This document shows positions 34,025-44,040 of a DNA stretch of 48,986 nucleotides, one piece after another. A model generated the notes under the pieces. It was not told the DNA's origin and did no database searches. It saw nothing but the letters and a program-made list of their open reading frames with translations. Source of the DNA: Nitrospirota bacterium (GTDB lineage Bacteria > Nitrospirota > 9FT-COMBO-42-15 > HDB-SIOI813); contig JADLDG010000044.1 in the NCBI GenBank assembly GCA_020846775.1, positions 1-48,986 on the forward strand. Reading direction: 5' to 3'. The stretch's first letter is position 1. Every line of letters starts with the position of its first letter. The translations under genes were made by a program, and so were the position numbers.

Positions 34025-35044
34025 TCAATTCCTGTCAGGCTTTGGCGTCTTTTCTGTAGAAGGTGGCAGTACCGGAAGTTCTATCTTAGTCATCTCTCCA
34101 GTCAGTGAATTTAAGAACGCTACGATGTATTTTACTTCATCATCTGTAAACTTCGTATTTAACTGTTTCTCTCCCATAATCCTGACTGCTTCATCCAAAC
34201 TCCATACCTTTCCATCATGGAAGTAAGGATAAGTTAATGCGACATTCCTCCATGAGGCGACCTTAAAGACTTGTCTGTCTGCCTCATTTTTTGTTATATC
34301 AAATCTTCCAGGATCATCACTGTAATTGAACTTTTGAAAACTGTCTCCACCCATAGCTGGTCCACGGTGGCAGGCAATGCACCCTTTTGCAATAACAAGA
34401 TCAAGCCCCTTTTTCTCATCTGATGACAGGGCCTTTTTATCTCCCTTCAGGAAACGGTCGAAACGAGACGGCGTCATGAGTGTCCTTTCAAAAGCAGCTA
34501 TTGCCTTTGCAACGTTTTCGTAAGTAACAGGATCTTTTTCTCCTTTGAATGCCTTCTTAAAAAGAGATACATATTCCGGTATGGTATTAATACGGTCAAG
34601 GACCAGTTGCTTTGAAGATGCCATCTCACCTGGGTTGAGGACAGGCCCCTGAGCCTGCTCCTCAACATCTTTCGCACGGCCGTCCCAGAATTGTGTGAAA
34701 TGCAGCGCAGCATTAAAAACAGTAGGTGCGTTTCTTTCACCAGACTTCCACCCATGTCCTATAGAAGTGGGAAGGTTATCCACCCCGCCTGTAGTCAGAT
34801 TATGGCAGGTATTGCAACTGAAGAGACCGCTCTTAGAAAGCCTTGGATCAATGAAAAGCATCTTTCCAAGCATTATTTTATCAGGAGTTAACGGATTCTC
34901 TTTGTTATCAACCCTGTCAGGTATTGGTTGAAAGAATGCTTTGTAAGAGTCGGTGCCTGATGATTCAGACCACGCAAATGACGTGATCATCAATGAACTA
35001 ATAAAAACAACCATTAGAAAAACAAATACATTCCTATTTTTCAT
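34025..35044 (-). CDS. Di-haem cytochrome c peroxidase (MauG/CcpA family)
   Basis: The 339-residue periplasmic enzyme has a signal peptide (about residues 1-26) and two haem sites, C77-x2-C80-H81 and C222-x2-C225-H226. The family blocks FIDPRLSKSG, NAPTVFNAALH, WDGRAKDVEEQA and NVALTYPYFHDG surround them. It should reduce hydrogen peroxide with electrons from small cytochromes. An AGGAGG site precedes the ATG. It is divergent from a monohaem DUF3365 gene 70 nt away, suggesting joint control. It ends in a Pro/Lys-rich tail. Confidence 0.93.
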   Translation of the reverse strand: MKNRNVFVFLMVVFISSLMITSFAWSESSGTDSYKAFFQPIPDRVDNKENPLTPDKIMLGKMLFIDPRLSKSGLFSCNTCHNLTTGGVDNLPTSIGHGWKSGERNAPTVFNAALHFTQFWDGRAKDVEEQAQGPVLNPGEMASSKQLVLDRINTIPEYVSLFKKAFKGEKDPVTYENVAKAIAAFERTLMTPSRFDRFLKGDKKALSSDEKKGLDLVIAKGCIACHRGPAMGGDSFQKFNYSDDPGRFDITKNEADRQVFKVASWRNVALTYPYFHDGKVWSLDEAVRIMGEKQLNTKFTDDEVKYIVAFLNSLTGEMTKIELPVLPPSTEKTPKPDRN

Positions 35045-35114
35045 TACACACCTCCTCGTATTCCATTTAATAAATTATTGTTTTATAATTAAGCATAAAC
35101 GAGGAGGATTTCTT

Positions 35115-35681
35115 ATGCAAGCCATAACTTTAGTGATAATGTTTGTCATTTCCATCATTACCTGCCCTGCTTTTGCCGGGGATGATGTTGGAAAGATGAA
35201 GACCGGTGCTGTTGCGGCGGCAGAAGAGATTATTCAGATGAGAAGCACCCTTGCCCAGGAGTTTATCAAACCTGATATGGAAATCACAGAGGAGACCTTT
35301 AAAAATGTCTGCGGGGCGGTTGGTAAAAGGGTAAAAGAGATCATGGAAAATGATGGGTATAAAATCAGACATGCCTCGGCCAAAAACAGAAACCCTGCAA
35401 ATGCAGCTGCTCCGGATGAGGTTAATATCCTCGAAACCTTTGACCACAACAGGGAAATCAAAGGTCAATGGGATATAGTTGATACCGACGGAAAGAAATT
35501 TCAGAGGTACATGAAACCTATCTTTGTCGAAGACGCCTGTCTGGCTTGTCACGGACCAAAGGACAAGAGGCCGCAATTTATTGTTGATAAATACCCTAAT
35601 GACAGTGCATATGACTTCAAGACCGGTGACCTGAGGGGTATGGTGGAGGTAATGTTTCGAGACGATTCGGGGCAGGACTAA
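35115..35681 (+). CDS. DUF3365 (Tll0287-like) monohaem c-type protein
   Basis: I choose the ATG at 35115, preceded by GAGGAGG; a longer frame from 34953 would overlap the peroxidase gene. The 188-residue product has a signal peptide (MQAITLVIMFVISIITCPAFA) and one haem site, C142-x2-C145-H146. It matches the DUF3365 haem-binding/PAS-like domain (IRHASAKNRNPANAA, KFQRYMKPIFVEDACLACHG). It is probably a periplasmic redox or gas/redox-sensing protein, and its divergent pairing with a peroxidase fits oxidative stress. Confidence 0.88.
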   Translation: MQAITLVIMFVISIITCPAFAGDDVGKMKTGAVAAAEEIIQMRSTLAQEFIKPDMEITEETFKNVCGAVGKRVKEIMENDGYKIRHASAKNRNPANAAAPDEVNILETFDHNREIKGQWDIVDTDGKKFQRYMKPIFVEDACLACHGPKDKRPQFIVDKYPNDSAYDFKTGDLRGMVEVMFRDDSGQD

Positions 35682-35746
35682 AAGATTCGTTTGCCATTAT
35701 ATAAACCGTATTTGTCTCTTAACCGGGATGAAGAGCCGTAATATGC

Positions 35747-35977
35747 TTATTTAACCCTGCCTACTATCTCAACCAGCTTATATTTGCCTGTCGTCCCCTT
35801 TATAATCTGAATATGATTTTTGGGGACTCCGAAGTATTTGCTTAAAAGTCTGACAAGGGCATCATTTGCCTTGCCTTCAATTGGCGGCGCCTTGACATGG
35901 GCAATGAAGTTTGAGTCATCTACCCTTTCTATATCTTCTTTTTTCGAACCAGGTTTTACCTTAACTGAGATATTCAT
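35747..35977 (-). CDS. DUF167 / YggU-family protein
   Basis: The 76-residue protein matches the DUF167 family: VKVKPGSKKEDIE, AHVKAPPIEGKANDALVRLL and IIKGTTGKYKLVEI. The family is small, widely conserved and of unknown function. It is full length and stands alone on the minus strand between rightward genes. Confidence 0.93.
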   Translation of the reverse strand: MNISVKVKPGSKKEDIERVDDSNFIAHVKAPPIEGKANDALVRLLSKYFGVPKNHIQIIKGTTGKYKLVEIVGRVK

Positions 35978-36097
35978 AGGTCGAGTTTATCATAACTTGA
36001 CATACATTTCTAAAGGATGTTAGTGTAACAATGATACAGAGGGCAGGAATGTCCCCCTGAAAAATAAGAGAGTAATGAGTACCCCTTAAGCCGGCAA

Positions 36098-36406
36098 ATG
36101 AACAAAAAACTTGGCATATTATTATCAACTTCACCATCTGATAAGAATCTTGAGACCGTGATAGGTCTTATTTCTGCTGCGTTGCGCAATAATGTAAGCG
36201 TTTATCTCTACCTGGATGATGACGGAGTAGAGTGCATTAAAGATAACAGGCTTGTTTCCATGTCGGGAGATGGTTTGAAACTGTCTGTGTGTGCCTATGG
36301 CGCTCAGAAGAAGGGGATAGAGCCGAGTGAAGTTGCAATGTTCGGCGGACTTGCACTATTGTCTGAATTGATAAGCGCCTGTGACAGGTTTATCGCATTC
36401 GGGTAA
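36098..36406 (+). CDS. DsrE/TusD-like sulfur-relay protein
   Basis: The 102-residue DsrE-fold protein has the conserved sulfur-carrying cysteine in a typical context (LKLSVCAYGAQKKGI). The following GLALLSELISACDRFIAFG matches the family end. It is the first of three adjacent DsrE/F/H-like genes (36098, 36410, 36775), so the set is a DsrEFH/TusBCD-type persulfide carrier. No dsrAB, dsrC/tusE or mnmA is nearby, so its donor and acceptor are unknown. There is no obvious ribosome site. Confidence 0.8.
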   Translation: MNKKLGILLSTSPSDKNLETVIGLISAALRNNVSVYLYLDDDGVECIKDNRLVSMSGDGLKLSVCAYGAQKKGIEPSEVAMFGGLALLSELISACDRFIAFG

Positions 36407-36409
36407 AGG

Positions 36410-36751
36410 ATGAAGATTATATTTCTTATACGAAGCCGTCCCAGTGAGAGTCATAAGCCTGCTGAGGCCATAAGGATTGCTGCCGGTCTGGGAACCGGCA
36501 ATAACTCTATTAAGATAATTTTATCCGGTGAATCGGTGCGAATACTTTCTCCGGATGAAGATGACCTGGAAGATATTGATATAATAGAAAAATTTCTTCC
36601 CATAATAAAAGACTGGGAAATACCGCTTTATGTTGACAGTGGCGCTTTGGCAGCAATAGATCTTAAGAGCAGTCCGTATGCCTATAGAACAGTTGACAAT
36701 GATGAGATGTCTGAAATTCTTGCTGGCGGTCATAGTATATTTGTCTTCTGA
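36410..36751 (+). CDS. DsrF/TusC-like sulfur-relay protein
   Basis: The 113-residue DsrE-superfamily protein starts 3 nt after the DsrE-like stop. It has the Rossmann-like pattern (IIFLIRSRPSESHKPAEAIRIAAGL, about residues 3-27). It has no cysteine, consistent with TusC/DsrF subunits whose role is structural. It is assigned by order within the trio and by fold pattern. Confidence 0.75.
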   Translation: MKIIFLIRSRPSESHKPAEAIRIAAGLGTGNNSIKIILSGESVRILSPDEDDLEDIDIIEKFLPIIKDWEIPLYVDSGALAAIDLKSSPYAYRTVDNDEMSEILAGGHSIFVF

Positions 36752-36774
36752 CATTTTTATAAATAGATTTTTAT

Positions 36775-37050
36775 ATGAAACCAATTCTGCACATAGTTAA
36801 AAACCGTGATGATAAGCAGGCAGTTGAGATCATCAGCACACAGGCAAGAGACAATGCCTATGGTGTTGCAGTTGTGTATATACATGATGCAGTTTCCTTA
36901 CCGCCTGTTGCTGATGCAAGAACGTGTGCCCTTGCACAAGACACCAAAAAATCGGATAATATTAATAGCGTTAATCCTGACGTTGAACTCATAAGATACG
37001 ACGATCTCCTTAATTTGATATTCAGTGTTGAATCAATTACCGTATGGTAG
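36775..37050 (+). CDS. DsrH/TusB-like sulfur-relay protein
   Basis: The 91-residue protein is the third of the DsrE/F/H-like trio. The ending (LIRYDDLLNLIFSVESITVW) closely matches TusB/DsrH, which end in a similar aromatic turn. It has one cysteine (in DARTCALAQ), which may carry persulfide. Its last 7 nt overlap the start of the PmtA-like gene, so the two are co-translated. Confidence 0.78.
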   Translation: MKPILHIVKNRDDKQAVEIISTQARDNAYGVAVVYIHDAVSLPPVADARTCALAQDTKKSDNINSVNPDVELIRYDDLLNLIFSVESITVW

Positions 37051-37709
37051 GTTTAGAAGCGCCGGGGGGTCACACATTGGATAATGACAGAATTCAGAAA
37101 GTTTATGACAATTATGCTGTCTTCTATGATGCCATATTCGGGAAGCTTTCTGATGTCGGCAGGATGGCGGCGTTAGACAGGCTATTTTTAAAGCCGGGAG
37201 ACAAAGTGCTGGAAGTAGGCGTTGGTACCGGTCTTTCCCTGCCGCGGTTCCCGTCTTTCTGCCGTGTTCACGGGATAGATATGTCAGAAGAGATGATAAG
37301 GCGGGCTCATAAGAGGGTAGATAGGCATGGACTCTCAAATGTAGTTATTGAAAGAATGGATGCGTGCAAAATGGCCTTTTCGGATGACACATTTGATGCA
37401 GTATTTGCAGCCTTTCTGATTTCAGTAGTGCCAGATCCTATAATGCTGCTGTCGGAGATCAAGAGGGTTTGCAAAAAAGGCGGACGGATTACTATGGTAA
37501 ATCATTTCAAGAGTAATAATAAGGTAATATCATCAATAGAAACAGCCATATCACCATTCTGTAGTAAGCACCTTGGATTTCGGACTGATCTCCCGCTCTC
37601 TTTTCTCCTCAACGACAGGGAATTGAGATTAGTAGCCAGGAAACGCACTTCACCGGTGAGTGTATGGGAGGTTGTAGAGTTTTGTAACTTGAAGGAGAGA
37701 GGTAATTAA
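37044..37709 (+). CDS. pmtA: PmtA-like phospholipid N-methyltransferase
   Basis: The 221-residue class I SAM-dependent methyltransferase has the cofactor motif EVGVGTG (57-63), GIDMSEEMI and MDACKMAFSDDTFDAV. The YDNYAVFYDAIFGKLSDVGR start and VNHFKSNN are characteristic of Rhodobacter-type phosphatidylethanolamine N-methyltransferases. It would methylate phosphatidylethanolamine toward phosphatidylcholine. The start overlaps the TusB-like gene by 7 nt. The enzyme class is secure; the lipid substrate is inferred. Confidence 0.8.
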   Translation: MVGLEAPGGHTLDNDRIQKVYDNYAVFYDAIFGKLSDVGRMAALDRLFLKPGDKVLEVGVGTGLSLPRFPSFCRVHGIDMSEEMIRRAHKRVDRHGLSNVVIERMDACKMAFSDDTFDAVFAAFLISVVPDPIMLLSEIKRVCKKGGRITMVNHFKSNNKVISSIETAISPFCSKHLGFRTDLPLSFLLNDRELRLVARKRTSPVSVWEVVEFCNLKERGN

Positions 37710-37710
37710 G

Positions 37711-38124
37711 ATGAGGAAAAAACACATCTTTGATGAGATGGATGATCTACGCTGGGAGATGGAGAGGATGTTCAACAGTCTTTTTAATCCTAAACACCCC
37801 TTTCACGTCCTCGCCGACCGGCACTGGAAACCTCTTACAGATGTATATGAGCTGGAAAATGATATTGTCATAAAAGTCGAGGTGCCGGGTGTGGATAAAA
37901 ATGATATAACCATTACAGCAGAAGGCAAACAGCTCGTAATCAGCGGCACCAGAAAGTACCCGCATCAAACACCGGGAATTACATATCATCAGATGGAAAT
38001 TAACTACGGGGAATTTGAATGCATTATTGGTTTACCGGAGGTTCATGAAGCAGACCATATCAACGCAGAGCTGAAAGACGGGTTCTTGTGTATAAAAATA
38101 GCCAAGTCTCAAAAGCCAGGCTGA
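37711..38124 (+). CDS. Hsp20 / alpha-crystallin small heat-shock protein
   Basis: The 137-residue protein has a short N-terminal arm (MERMFNSLFNP) and the alpha-crystallin domain: DVYELENDIVIKVEVPGVDK, ITAEGKQLVISGTR and AELKDGFLCIKI. It holds unfolded proteins without ATP. It starts 1 nt after the methyltransferase and precedes Lon, so the pair may form a proteostasis unit. Confidence 0.93.
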   Translation: MRKKHIFDEMDDLRWEMERMFNSLFNPKHPFHVLADRHWKPLTDVYELENDIVIKVEVPGVDKNDITITAEGKQLVISGTRKYPHQTPGITYHQMEINYGEFECIIGLPEVHEADHINAELKDGFLCIKIAKSQKPG

Positions 38125-38160
38125 TAATACCACAATCGGAGTGATGGAGTTAGACAGACT

Positions 38161-40533
38161 ATGGTTGCATCAAATCTAAATGAAAAGGTTTTTAAAAATC
38201 CTCAAGAAGAGGCGGAGAAAGGACGTCAGGATATACCTGATACTATGCCGATTATCCCTGTCAAAGATACTGTACTATTTCCATTTACCGTTATCCCGCT
38301 TTTTATTACAGAAGAAAAGTCCATAAAGGCAGTTGAACAGGCAATGGGCGCTCAACGTATCATCGGCGTTGTTACAATGAAGCCAAATATTGAGGGCGAT
38401 GTTGGTCGTGATGACCTCTACTCTATTGGTTCTGCTGCAGTTATTCATAAGATGCTCCGGATGCCGGAAAAAGGGATGGCGTTAATAGTCCAGGGTCTTG
38501 CCAAGATAGCTGTAAAGGAATTTATCACGGAAGAGCCTTTTTTAAATGCCTCAATTGAAGTGATCATAGAAGATTCAATAAAGAACACGAGGATAGAAGC
38601 CTTGATGAGGTCGGCAATTGCGCAGACACAGAAGATGATTTCCCTCGCGCCTTACCTGCCGGAGGAATTACAGGTTACTGCTATTAACCTGGATGACCCG
38701 GTCAAGCTTGCTTATCTGATTGCAACTATCGTCAGGATGCCGCTTAATGAGCGTCAGGAACTTCTTGAACTGGAAAGTGTAGAAGAAAAGCTAAACCGTA
38801 TTGTTTCTGTACTCACCAGGGAGGTCGAACTCCTTGTACTTGGCGGCAAGATACAAACACAGGTACAGAGCGAGATGTCCAAGGCCCAGCGTGAGTATTA
38901 TCTCAGGGAACAGCTTAAGGCGATTAAGCAGGAACTTGGAGAGACTGACGAGAGGGTTCAGGAAACAAATGAGATAAGGGACAGGCTTGGTGAGGCCAAA
39001 CTTCCGGAAGAGGTTATGAAAGAGGCTGAAAGAGAATTGGGCCGTCTTGAGAAGCTGCCTGCAGCATCGCCGGAATATAATGTTATAAGGACATACCTTG
39101 ACTGGATAATGGACCTTCCCTGGGACAAGAGCACTGAGGATAATCTGGATCTCGAACGGGCAGAGAAGATCCTTAATGATGATCATTATGACTTGGAGAA
39201 GGTAAAAGAAAGGATAATTGAATATCTTGCAGTAAGAAAGCTTAAAAACGATACAAAAGGCCCTATACTCTGTTTTGTTGGTCCACCAGGTGTTGGGAAA
39301 ACTTCTCTCGGGCAGTCTATAGCGAGAGCCCTTGGCAGGCAATTTATCAGGATGTCTGTAGGAGGTATGCGAGATGAAGCTGAAATCAGGGGGCATAGGC
39401 GGACTTATATCGGGGCGCTTCCGGGACGTATTATCCAGAGCATACGCAGGGCAGGGTCAAACAACCCATTGTTCATGATTGATGAGATAGATAAAGTGGG
39501 ATCGGATTATCGTGGTGACCCTTCATCTGCCTTACTGGAAGTCCTGGACCCGGAACAGAATTATTCCTTCCGGGATCACTATATGGACCTCCCCTTTGAT
39601 CTTTCAAAGGTAATGTTTATAACTACAGCGAATGTTCTTCAGACTATACACCCTGCCCTGAAGGACAGGATGGAGGTCCTGAACCTTGTGGGATATACGG
39701 AAGAGGAAAAGCTTGGTATAGCGTTAAACTATCTTGTGCCGCGTCAATTGACAGAGCATGGTCTCACCAATGATAATATTGAATTTGATAAGGGGGCCCT
39801 GCGCAAGATTATATCAGGATATACAAGAGAAGCTGGGGTCAGGAATCTTGAAAGAGAGATTGCTGCTGTCTGCAGAAAGGTCGCTAAAAAAGTAGCAGAA
39901 GGCAAGATTACAAAGGTTACGGTCAGGGTTGATGATATCCACGACTTTCTTGGCGCTGAAAAGACTTACCCGGAGGTAGCAAAGAGGACGTCTGTTCCTG
40001 GTGTGGCAACAGGACTTGCGTGGACTGAGACGGGAGGTGATATCCTGTTTATCGAGTCTACCAGGATGCCTGGCAACAAGGGATTTACACTAACCGGTCA
40101 ATTGGGTGATGTTATGCAGGAATCGGCAAAGGCGGCACTCAGCTATGTCCGGTCAAAGGCGAAGGAACTGGGCATAGCGGAGAATTTTTTTGATACAGAT
40201 GATATTCACCTTCATGTCCCGGCAGGGGCAATTCCCAAGGATGGGCCATCAGCCGGTGTAACTATGGTCTCTTCCCTGGTGTCGCTTCTGACCGGCAGAC
40301 CTGTAAGCAATGACGTGGCTATGACAGGTGAAATTACATTGACAGGGCTTGTACTTCCTATCGGAGGGATCAAAGAAAAGATGCTTGCAGCCAGACGGGC
40401 GGGGATAAAGACTGTGATCCTTCCAAAGAGAAATGAAGCAGACCTGGAAGATATCCCGGAAGAACTCAGAAAGGATTTAAAGTTCGTGTTCGTAGAGACT
40501 GTGGATGAGGTGTTGAAGGCAGCGTTGAAATGA
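38161..40533 (+). CDS. lon: Lon ATP-dependent protease
   Basis: The 790-residue protein has an N-terminal substrate domain (from PIIPVKDTVLFPFTVIPLF), Walker A GPPGVGKT (374-381), Walker B LFMIDEIDK and the proteolytic domain. The serine is S697 in PKDGPSAG and the lysine is K740 in GGIKEKMLAARRAG, the expected 43 residues apart. It degrades damaged and regulatory proteins in the cytoplasm. It lies between the small heat-shock gene and ligA. Confidence 0.97.
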   Translation: MVASNLNEKVFKNPQEEAEKGRQDIPDTMPIIPVKDTVLFPFTVIPLFITEEKSIKAVEQAMGAQRIIGVVTMKPNIEGDVGRDDLYSIGSAAVIHKMLRMPEKGMALIVQGLAKIAVKEFITEEPFLNASIEVIIEDSIKNTRIEALMRSAIAQTQKMISLAPYLPEELQVTAINLDDPVKLAYLIATIVRMPLNERQELLELESVEEKLNRIVSVLTREVELLVLGGKIQTQVQSEMSKAQREYYLREQLKAIKQELGETDERVQETNEIRDRLGEAKLPEEVMKEAERELGRLEKLPAASPEYNVIRTYLDWIMDLPWDKSTEDNLDLERAEKILNDDHYDLEKVKERIIEYLAVRKLKNDTKGPILCFVGPPGVGKTSLGQSIARALGRQFIRMSVGGMRDEAEIRGHRRTYIGALPGRIIQSIRRAGSNNPLFMIDEIDKVGSDYRGDPSSALLEVLDPEQNYSFRDHYMDLPFDLSKVMFITTANVLQTIHPALKDRMEVLNLVGYTEEEKLGIALNYLVPRQLTEHGLTNDNIEFDKGALRKIISGYTREAGVRNLEREIAAVCRKVAKKVAEGKITKVTVRVDDIHDFLGAEKTYPEVAKRTSVPGVATGLAWTETGGDILFIESTRMPGNKGFTLTGQLGDVMQESAKAALSYVRSKAKELGIAENFFDTDDIHLHVPAGAIPKDGPSAGVTMVSSLVSLLTGRPVSNDVAMTGEITLTGLVLPIGGIKEKMLAARRAGIKTVILPKRNEADLEDIPEELRKDLKFVFVETVDEVLKAALK

Positions 40534-40538
40534 AATAA

Positions 40539-42542
<2,004 letters not shown>

Positions 42543-42582
42543 CATCGTACTCGATTGAAACTTAACTAAGGAGGTTTACTTT

Positions 42583-43704
42583 ATGTTCACCAGAGAAGAA
42601 TTGACAAGACTTAACACAGTAAAGGGTAACGGGGAGTTGTTTACTACGGTTTATCTTAATGTAAATCCGGTCACTAATACGAAGGGGGAATATTTTGTTA
42701 CATATAGAAATTTAGTCAAATCTGAGGTTGATAAGTTAAGCAATACCGATCAGAAGGTTGTGAAAGAAGATGTAAAAAAGATCGAGACTTATCTGAAAAG
42801 CGCTAAGACAGAATTTAAGAAGTCTCTTGTTATAATATCTTCCACCCAATTGGACATGTGGGAGATATACCACCTCTCTGTTCCATTAAAGAATCAGGTC
42901 GTAATTGACAAAACCCCTTATTTAAAGCCTCTGACAAGCATTATGGAACAAAACCGCAGTTATGCTGTGGCACTTGTAGACAGGGTGCATGCAAGACTAT
43001 TCAATATCCAGCTTGGTGAAATTGCAGAGTATGCTGAACTCCTGACACCTGATATCCCGGGTAAACATAAAAAGGGCGGCTGGCAGGGCAGGAATGAGAA
43101 CAGGTTCAGAAGACATATTGACCAGCATATACACTTTCACCTGAGGGATGTGGTGACGAAGTTGGAAGGCTTGCTTGTCAAGGGTGAAGTAAGTCATATA
43201 ATAATAGGGGGTTCTGAAGAGTCTCTACTTTTGTTCACCAAGATGCTCTCTCAACCTATAACAGCAAAGACAGCCGGTACGTTTACTGCAGACATGCATG
43301 CAGGCAACGATGAGATCCTTGAAAAATCTATGCAGATAATACGGGGAGTGGAAAAAACCGGTGAAGAGGGACTTGTTGAAGAACTGGTTACACGCGCAAG
43401 CAAAAATGGTTCTGCAGCAGCAGGTCTTGAAGATGTCCTGTCTCAAATGCAGAAGGGCAATATCCACCACCTGGTTTATCTCGCAGGCTTCAGTTCATCA
43501 GGCTATAAATGCCAGTCGTGCGACTTCCTTACCATACAGGACTTGAAGACATGTCCCTTTTGCAATACTGCACTTGAGAATGTAGAACACCTGATAGATT
43601 TTACCATACAAAAGGCCATTGACATGGGCTCTCAGATATCAGCTATTGCAGAAAACAGGCAGTTGCAAGAGGTTGGCAATATAGGGGCGCTGCTGCGCTA
43701 TTAA
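42583..43704 (+). CDS. Bacterial eRF1-like protein (baeRF/Vms1-type)
   Basis: The 373-residue protein follows a strong AAGGAGG site. Its architecture resembles eRF1 domains 2 and 3 as in bacterial/archaeal eRF1 homologues and Vms1: SYAVALVDRVHARLF, then a glycine-glutamine loop G165-G166-W167-Q168, then RFRRHIDQHIHFHLRDV. The loop would correspond to the hydrolytic GGQ of eRF1. A zinc-ribbon-like CxxC pair (CQSCDF and CPFCN) follows near residue 310. Relatives release peptides from stalled ribosomes or act as tRNA/peptidyl hydrolases. Activity here is inferred from the loop. Confidence 0.72.
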   Translation: MFTREELTRLNTVKGNGELFTTVYLNVNPVTNTKGEYFVTYRNLVKSEVDKLSNTDQKVVKEDVKKIETYLKSAKTEFKKSLVIISSTQLDMWEIYHLSVPLKNQVVIDKTPYLKPLTSIMEQNRSYAVALVDRVHARLFNIQLGEIAEYAELLTPDIPGKHKKGGWQGRNENRFRRHIDQHIHFHLRDVVTKLEGLLVKGEVSHIIIGGSEESLLLFTKMLSQPITAKTAGTFTADMHAGNDEILEKSMQIIRGVEKTGEEGLVEELVTRASKNGSAAAGLEDVLSQMQKGNIHHLVYLAGFSSSGYKCQSCDFLTIQDLKTCPFCNTALENVEHLIDFTIQKAIDMGSQISAIAENRQLQEVGNIGALLRY

Positions 43705-43710
43705 AATCAC

Positions 43711-43747
43711 CGGTATCATCTGTTTAATTCAGAAACAGATGATACCG
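43711..43747. terminator. Long perfect hairpin after the eRF1-like gene
   Basis: CGGTATCATCTGTTT (43711-43725) and AAACAGATGATACCG (43733-43747) form a 15-bp stem with a 7-nt loop, 7 nt after the stop at 43704. No T-run follows, so this may be a weak or factor-dependent terminator or an RNA-stabilising structure. Confidence 0.7.
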
Positions 43748-43859
43748 CCCGGCCTTGTTCCCTTGTTCCGGGGACACCATACTTAATTTAAAAAAAATCA
43801 GGTATGGGTTTCCCCAAGGTTGGTTGTGCTCCCTTAATCTTCCTTTAATTTTTAATCAA

Positions 43860-43865
43860 TATAAT
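43860..43865 (+). promoter_or_regulatory. Consensus -10 box for the 30-residue membrane peptide
   Basis: TATAAT at 43860-43865 lies in an AT-rich stretch about 38 nt before the GTG at 43903. No good -35 hexamer is visible 16-18 nt upstream, so the box is only suggestive. Confidence 0.4.
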
Positions 43866-43902
43866 GAAATTAAAAATAGTGGATGAAAGGGAGGTGAATA
43901 GA

Positions 43903-43995
43903 GTGGTTGCCGATTTCAAAATATATGCCTTAGTTTCAACAGGATTATTAGTAGCTTATCTGGTGATGGCTGTTACAGTTTCCTATCTGAGCTAA
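43903..43995 (+). CDS. 30-residue single-helix membrane peptide
   Basis: A GTG start at 43903 is preceded, with about 6 nt spacing, by GGGAGGTGA, one of the best ribosome sites in the window. The 30-residue product begins MVADFKIY and continues as one hydrophobic helix (LVSTGLLVAYLVMAVTVSYL). It is too short for usual gene finding. Such peptides often act as small subunits or regulators of membrane complexes. No partner is evident; the next gene is a MidA-like methyltransferase 46 nt on. I do not recognise a family. Confidence 0.65.
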   Translation: MVADFKIYALVSTGLLVAYLVMAVTVSYLS

Positions 43996-44040
43996 GATCC
44001 CAATCAGGGTATGTTGTACAATCCAGACGTATAGGTTAAA

